In this document: positions 60,900 through 64,000 of the stretch, in pieces
How the letters are laid out: each line of letters opens with the position of its first letter
Position numbering within the stretch: position 1 is the first letter of the stretch
Assembly: GCF_014195655.1 (NCBI RefSeq)
Contig: NZ_JACICD010000009.1
Span: 1 to 64,000, forward strand
Length of the DNA stretch: 64,000 nucleotides
DNA from: Ancylobacter tetraedralis
GTDB taxonomy: Bacteria > Pseudomonadota > Alphaproteobacteria > Rhizobiales > Xanthobacteraceae
Direction: 5' to 3'
Position numbers and translations under genes: made by a program
Notes under the pieces: generated by a model
The model's database searches: none
The model's input: the letters and a program-made list of their open reading frames with translations, nothing else
What the model was told of the DNA's origin: nothing

Positions 60900-61973
60900 C
60901 TACGGTGTGATGGCGACCTTGAGCACGCCGTCACGCTGGTGCGCGAACAGGTCATAGGCCGCTTCGATGTCGTCCAGCTTGAAGCGGTGCGTCACCAGCG
61001 GCTTGAGGTCGACGCGGCCGGAGGCGATGACGTCGATCAGCCGGCGCATGCGCTCCTTGCCGCCCGGACAGAGCGTGGTGACGATCTTGTTATCGCCAAG
61101 CCCGGCCGAGAAGGCGCCGAGCGGAATCCGAAGGTCGGTGGAATAGACGCCGAGCGAGGACAGAGTGCCGCCCGGGCGCAGCACCTTGAGCGCTGATTCG
61201 AAGGTATTCTGCGTGCCGAGCGCCTCGATGGCGACATCGACGCCGCGCCCGTCGGTCAGCGCCAGGATCTGCTCGACCACGTCGCCCTGTTTGAAATCGA
61301 CCACATGACTGGCGCCGAGCTGGGCGGCGATGGCGAGGCGCTCGGGCACCGTGTCGACGCCGATGATGCGCGTCGCCCCCTTCAGCTTCGCGCCGGCCAC
61401 CGCGCACAGGCCGATCGGGCCGAGCGCGAACACCGCCACCGTGTCGCCGATCTGCACCGCGCCGCTCTCCGCGCCGGAAAAGCCGGTGGACATGATGTCC
61501 GGGCACATCAGCACTTCTTCGTCGCTCAGTTCGTCCGGCACCGGGGCGAGATTGGCGAGCGCATCGGGCACCAGCACATATTCGGCCTGCGCGCCGTCGA
61601 TGGTGTTGCCGAACTTCCAGCCGCCCATCGCCTTGAAGCCGTGCTTGGTGCCCGGCCCGTCCTGCGAGCCGCAGCCGCACAGGCAGGCATAGGAATGCCC
61701 GCTCGGCGTGATGGCACCGGCGATGACGCGCTGGCCCTCGCGATATCCCGTGACCTGCGAGCCGAGCTTGGCGATCACGCCGACCGGCTCGTGGCCGATG
61801 GTGAGGCCCCGGGCGACGGGGTACTCGCCCTTGAGGATGTGCACATCGGTGCCGCAGATCGTGGTGGTGGTGATCTTCACCAGTGCGTCGAGCGGCCCCA
61901 CATCGGGGATCGGCTTCTCGTCGAGAACGATGCGTCCGTTCTCGACGAAGATGGCGGCTTTCATCTTGGGCAT
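60900..61973 (-). CDS. Zinc-dependent alcohol dehydrogenase
   Basis: 357 residues of the MDR family. Catalytic zinc ligands Cys in TTTICGTDVHIL and His/Glu in IGHEPVGVI. The Rossmann site is VAVFALGPIGLCAVAGAKLKGA. The usual four-Cys structural zinc loop is replaced by ACLCGCGSQDGPG. Resembles isopropanol/secondary-alcohol dehydrogenases; substrate not certain. Confidence 0.88.
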   Translation of the reverse strand: MPKMKAAIFVENGRIVLDEKPIPDVGPLDALVKITTTTICGTDVHILKGEYPVARGLTIGHEPVGVIAKLGSQVTGYREGQRVIAGAITPSGHSYACLCGCGSQDGPGTKHGFKAMGGWKFGNTIDGAQAEYVLVPDALANLAPVPDELSDEEVLMCPDIMSTGFSGAESGAVQIGDTVAVFALGPIGLCAVAGAKLKGATRIIGVDTVPERLAIAAQLGASHVVDFKQGDVVEQILALTDGRGVDVAIEALGTQNTFESALKVLRPGGTLSSLGVYSTDLRIPLGAFSAGLGDNKIVTTLCPGGKERMRRLIDVIASGRVDLKPLVTHRFKLDDIEAAYDLFAHQRDGVLKVAITP

Positions 61974-62071
61974 GACAGGCTCCGGGTTGACGAGCCGTCA
62001 GAATAGGCTGCGCGGGAGAAACCGCCATGATGCGGGTCAATCGCCGGCTCAGCGTGTGCCTCTGGCTGGTT

Positions 62072-62827
62072 TCAGGCGGCCGGGCCCATGCCGCGTTCCG
62101 CCATGAGCCGCACCACGGCGGCGCGCAGTTCGGCGATGCCGCTGCCCTCGCGGCTGGAGGTGGGGAAGACGGTGGGGAAGGCGGCCGGGCGGCGGGCGAG
62201 GCCGGCCTGCGTCTCCGCGATGCGCTGTTCCAGCTCCCCGCCTCTCAGCTGGTCGGCCTTGGTCAGCACGATGGCATAGGAAACGGCAGCCTTGTCCAGC
62301 CCGTCCAGGATCTCGATGTCCACCGGCTTGAGGCCGTGGCGGGCATCGATCAGCACGAAGACGCGGGCGAGATTGGCGCGACCGCGCAGATAGGCGCGGA
62401 CGGTGGCGGTCCAGGCGTCGACCTTTTCCTTGGGCGCCTTGGCAAAGCCGTAGCCCGGCATGTCGACCAGGGTCAGGTCCGGGCCGACACCGAAGAAGAT
62501 CAGTTCCTGCGTGCGCCCCGGCGTCACCGAGGTGCGCGCCAGCGCCTTGCGGCCGGTGAGCGCGTTGACGAGGCTGGACTTGCCCACATTGGAGCGGCCG
62601 GCCAGCGCGATCTCGATGCCCCGCATGGCGGGAAGGGTCGGGATGGTGGGCGCGGCGGAAATGAACTGCCATTCGCCCGCGAACAGCTTGCGGCCGGCCT
62701 CGATCAGCGCCGCGTCCTCCGGCGGGACCGAGGTTGAATCCTGGGCCGGAGCCTGACGCGGGGCATCGGCCGGGATCGAGTCATCGGCCGCGGCGTGGGC
62801 GGGAAGGTCTTTGTCGGAAGTGCTCAT
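62072..62827 (-). CDS. engB: Ribosome biogenesis GTPase EngB (YihA/YsxC)
   Basis: 251 residues. G1 AGRSNVGKSSLVNAL, G2 region TSVTPGRTQELIFF, G3 LVDMPGYGFAKA, G4 VLTKADQL. An N-terminal tail of about 40 Ala/Asp/Pro-rich residues precedes the GTPase. Needed for 50S assembly. Downstream of yidC, as is common. Confidence 0.95.
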   Translation of the reverse strand: MSTSDKDLPAHAAADDSIPADAPRQAPAQDSTSVPPEDAALIEAGRKLFAGEWQFISAAPTIPTLPAMRGIEIALAGRSNVGKSSLVNALTGRKALARTSVTPGRTQELIFFGVGPDLTLVDMPGYGFAKAPKEKVDAWTATVRAYLRGRANLARVFVLIDARHGLKPVDIEILDGLDKAAVSYAIVLTKADQLRGGELEQRIAETQAGLARRPAAFPTVFPTSSREGSGIAELRAAVVRLMAERGMGPAA

Positions 62828-63008
62828 GCAGCGCTTATCGACCGGCCGGCGGCGTTCCGCAAGTCGGACAGCGCCGGACAGCGCCGGCAAGGCGGAGGGC
62901 GGGCGGAGGCCCGGCCTCAAAGACGAGCGGCGCGAACCGCCCCAAGGCCGTTCGCGCCGCCTGATGAAGGATCCGTCCGGTCACGCCGGACGGACGGTGG
63001 GGGCGGCC

Positions 63009-64000
63009 TCAGCCGGCCTTGGGCTTCTTCTTGCGGATGAACGTGTCGCGAAGATTGTCCCAGAGTTCGACCTTCACGCCGTTGCGACGCATGATGATCG
63101 ACTGCTGGATCACCGAGAGGGTGTTGTTCCACGCCCAGTAGATGACGAGGCCCGAAGCGAAGGACGACAGCATGAAGGTGAAGATCAGCGGCATCCAGTC
63201 GAAAATCATCTTCTGCGTCGGGTCCGGCGGGGCCGGGTTCAGCTTCATCTGCGCCCACATGGTGCAGCCCATGATGATCGGCCACACGCCGAGCATCAGG
63301 AAGTGGCCGATCACCGGCACCTGGCCGGGATCCCACGGAATGATGCCGAACAGGTTGAAGATGGTGGTCGGGTCCGGTGCTGAAAGGTCGCGGATCCAGC
63401 CGAAGAACGGCGCGTGCCGCATTTCGATGGTGACGAACAGCACCTTGTAGAGCGCGAAGAAGACCGGGATCTGGATCAGGATGGGAAGACAACCGGCGAT
63501 CGGGTTGATCTTCTCCTTCTTGTAGATCTCCATCATCTCCTGCTGGAGCTTCACGCGATCGTCGCCGAAGCGTTCCTTGAGCGCGGCGATTTCCGGCTGG
63601 ACCGCCTTCATCTTCGCCATCGAGGCATAGCTCTTGTTGGCGAGCGGGAAGAAGATGCCCTTGAGCAGCACGGTGACGATCAGGATGGCGACGCCGAAAT
63701 TGCCGACCCAGTGGTAGATCCAGTCGATCACCAGGAACAGCGGCTTGGTGATGAAATAGAACCAGCCCCAGTCGATCAGCAGGTCGAAGCGGTCGATATT
63801 GTAGCTGGCCTGGTAGCCGTCGACGAGCTGTACCACCTTGGCGCCGGCAAACAGGCGACCTTCGGTCGTCGCCTTGGCACCGGCGTCGACGGTGACGGCA
63901 TCGCCGAGGAAATCGGTCTGGTAGGTGATGTCGTTGCCGGTCTGGGCGGCGGAGAAGCGCGCCTGAACCTTCTCCTTCGAGTCGGGGATGACGGTCGCCG
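63009..64000 (-). CDS. yidC: Membrane protein insertase YidC (N-terminal part beyond window)
   Basis: Open to the window edge; 330 codons including the stop are seen. The periplasmic domain ends in [15 protein letters not shown]. The insertase core follows with [81 protein letters not shown] and two more helices. The basic tail ends KKKPKAG. Inserts proteins into the inner membrane with and without Sec. The start codon lies outside the window. Confidence 0.97.
   Translation of the reverse strand, partial: ATVIPDSKEKVQARFSAAQTGNDITYQTDFLGDAVTVDAGAKATTEGRLFAGAKVVQLVDGYQASYNIDRFDLLIDWGWFYFITKPLFLVIDWIYHWVGNFGVAILIVTVLLKGIFFPLANKSYASMAKMKAVQPEIAALKERFGDDRVKLQQEMMEIYKKEKINPIAGCLPILIQIPVFFALYKVLFVTIEMRHAPFFGWIRDLSAPDPTTIFNLFGIIPWDPGQVPVIGHFLMLGVWPIIMGCTMWAQMKLNPAPPDPTQKMIFDWMPLIFTFMLSSFASGLVIYWAWNNTLSVIQQSIIMRRNGVKVELWDNLRDTFIRKKKPKAG

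Overview
The window is high-GC chromosomal DNA of an alphaproteobacterium, most likely Hyphomicrobiales. The gene order lptC-lptA-lptB-rpoN-hpf-ptsN, the long-form hibernation factor, an endonuclease-type MutL, LsrB/VtlR-type LysR plus DUF1127 genes and a plant-type glutamate-cysteine ligase all fit. A Xanthobacteraceae-like host (Ancylobacter/Starkeya type) is my inference and is not proven by the sequence.

Layout. 1-1423: a terminator, then a 1.2 kb IS3-family element with 14-bp inverted ends and a frameshifted transposase. 1529-13423: a genomic island of about 12 kb in the 3' end of tRNA-Leu(CAG), bounded by a direct repeat of the tRNA 3' end. It carries, all on the minus strand, a P4-type integrase broken by one in-frame TGA, a protein with an SSB-like acidic C-terminal tip, an AlpA-like regulator, an HTH/zinc-ribbon protein, a second and intact tyrosine recombinase, and a type I restriction-modification operon hsdM-hsdS-fic-hsdR with a Fic AMP-transferase gene inserted between hsdS and hsdR. 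13886-29003: core genes, namely an NDUFA9-like protein, uppP, an SH3 protein, rpmI-rplT, pheS-orf-pheT, an amine oxidase, an EI24/CysZ-like protein, nth, DUF2244, an Ada-like methyltransferase, an SMR pump, gpmA and dapB. 29104-34621: branched-chain amino-acid genes ilvB, ilvH and ilvC, with a leader-peptide attenuator before ilvB and a DMT transporter and a TetR regulator inserted before ilvC. 34736-35252: a BrnT-type toxin with an unusual partner. 35332-46877: a macro-domain protein, DedA, a puuB-like oxidase, mutL, a tyrosine phosphatase, a spermidine/putrescine ABC transporter (no binding protein seen), divergent puuA, an LLM flavin monooxygenase and a DUF1127 protein. 47070-50588: a LysR regulator, gshA and a YbdK-type ligase. 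50862-54261: rsmE, a secreted Cys protein, ubiA and a short RNase D. 54463-60168: LPS export plus the rpoN/hpf/ptsN block. 60429-64000: a small HTH-like protein, a zinc alcohol dehydrogenase, engB and the 3' part of yidC.

How the parts work together. The island is a defence cargo. HsdM, HsdS and HsdR form the modification/restriction complex, and Fic is translationally coupled to HsdS. AlpA, the HTH/Zn protein and the intact recombinase lie just upstream in the same direction. puuA, puuB and potGHI together suggest putrescine import and the gamma-glutamylated catabolic route. The ilv genes appear controlled by translation of a short peptide containing the run Ile-Thr-Leu-Ile-Val. The most distinctive features for follow-up are the island (att repeats, arm repeats, dead integrase, SSB-tip protein, Fic-in-hsd operon), the ilv attenuator, the TetR operator and the BrnT pair.
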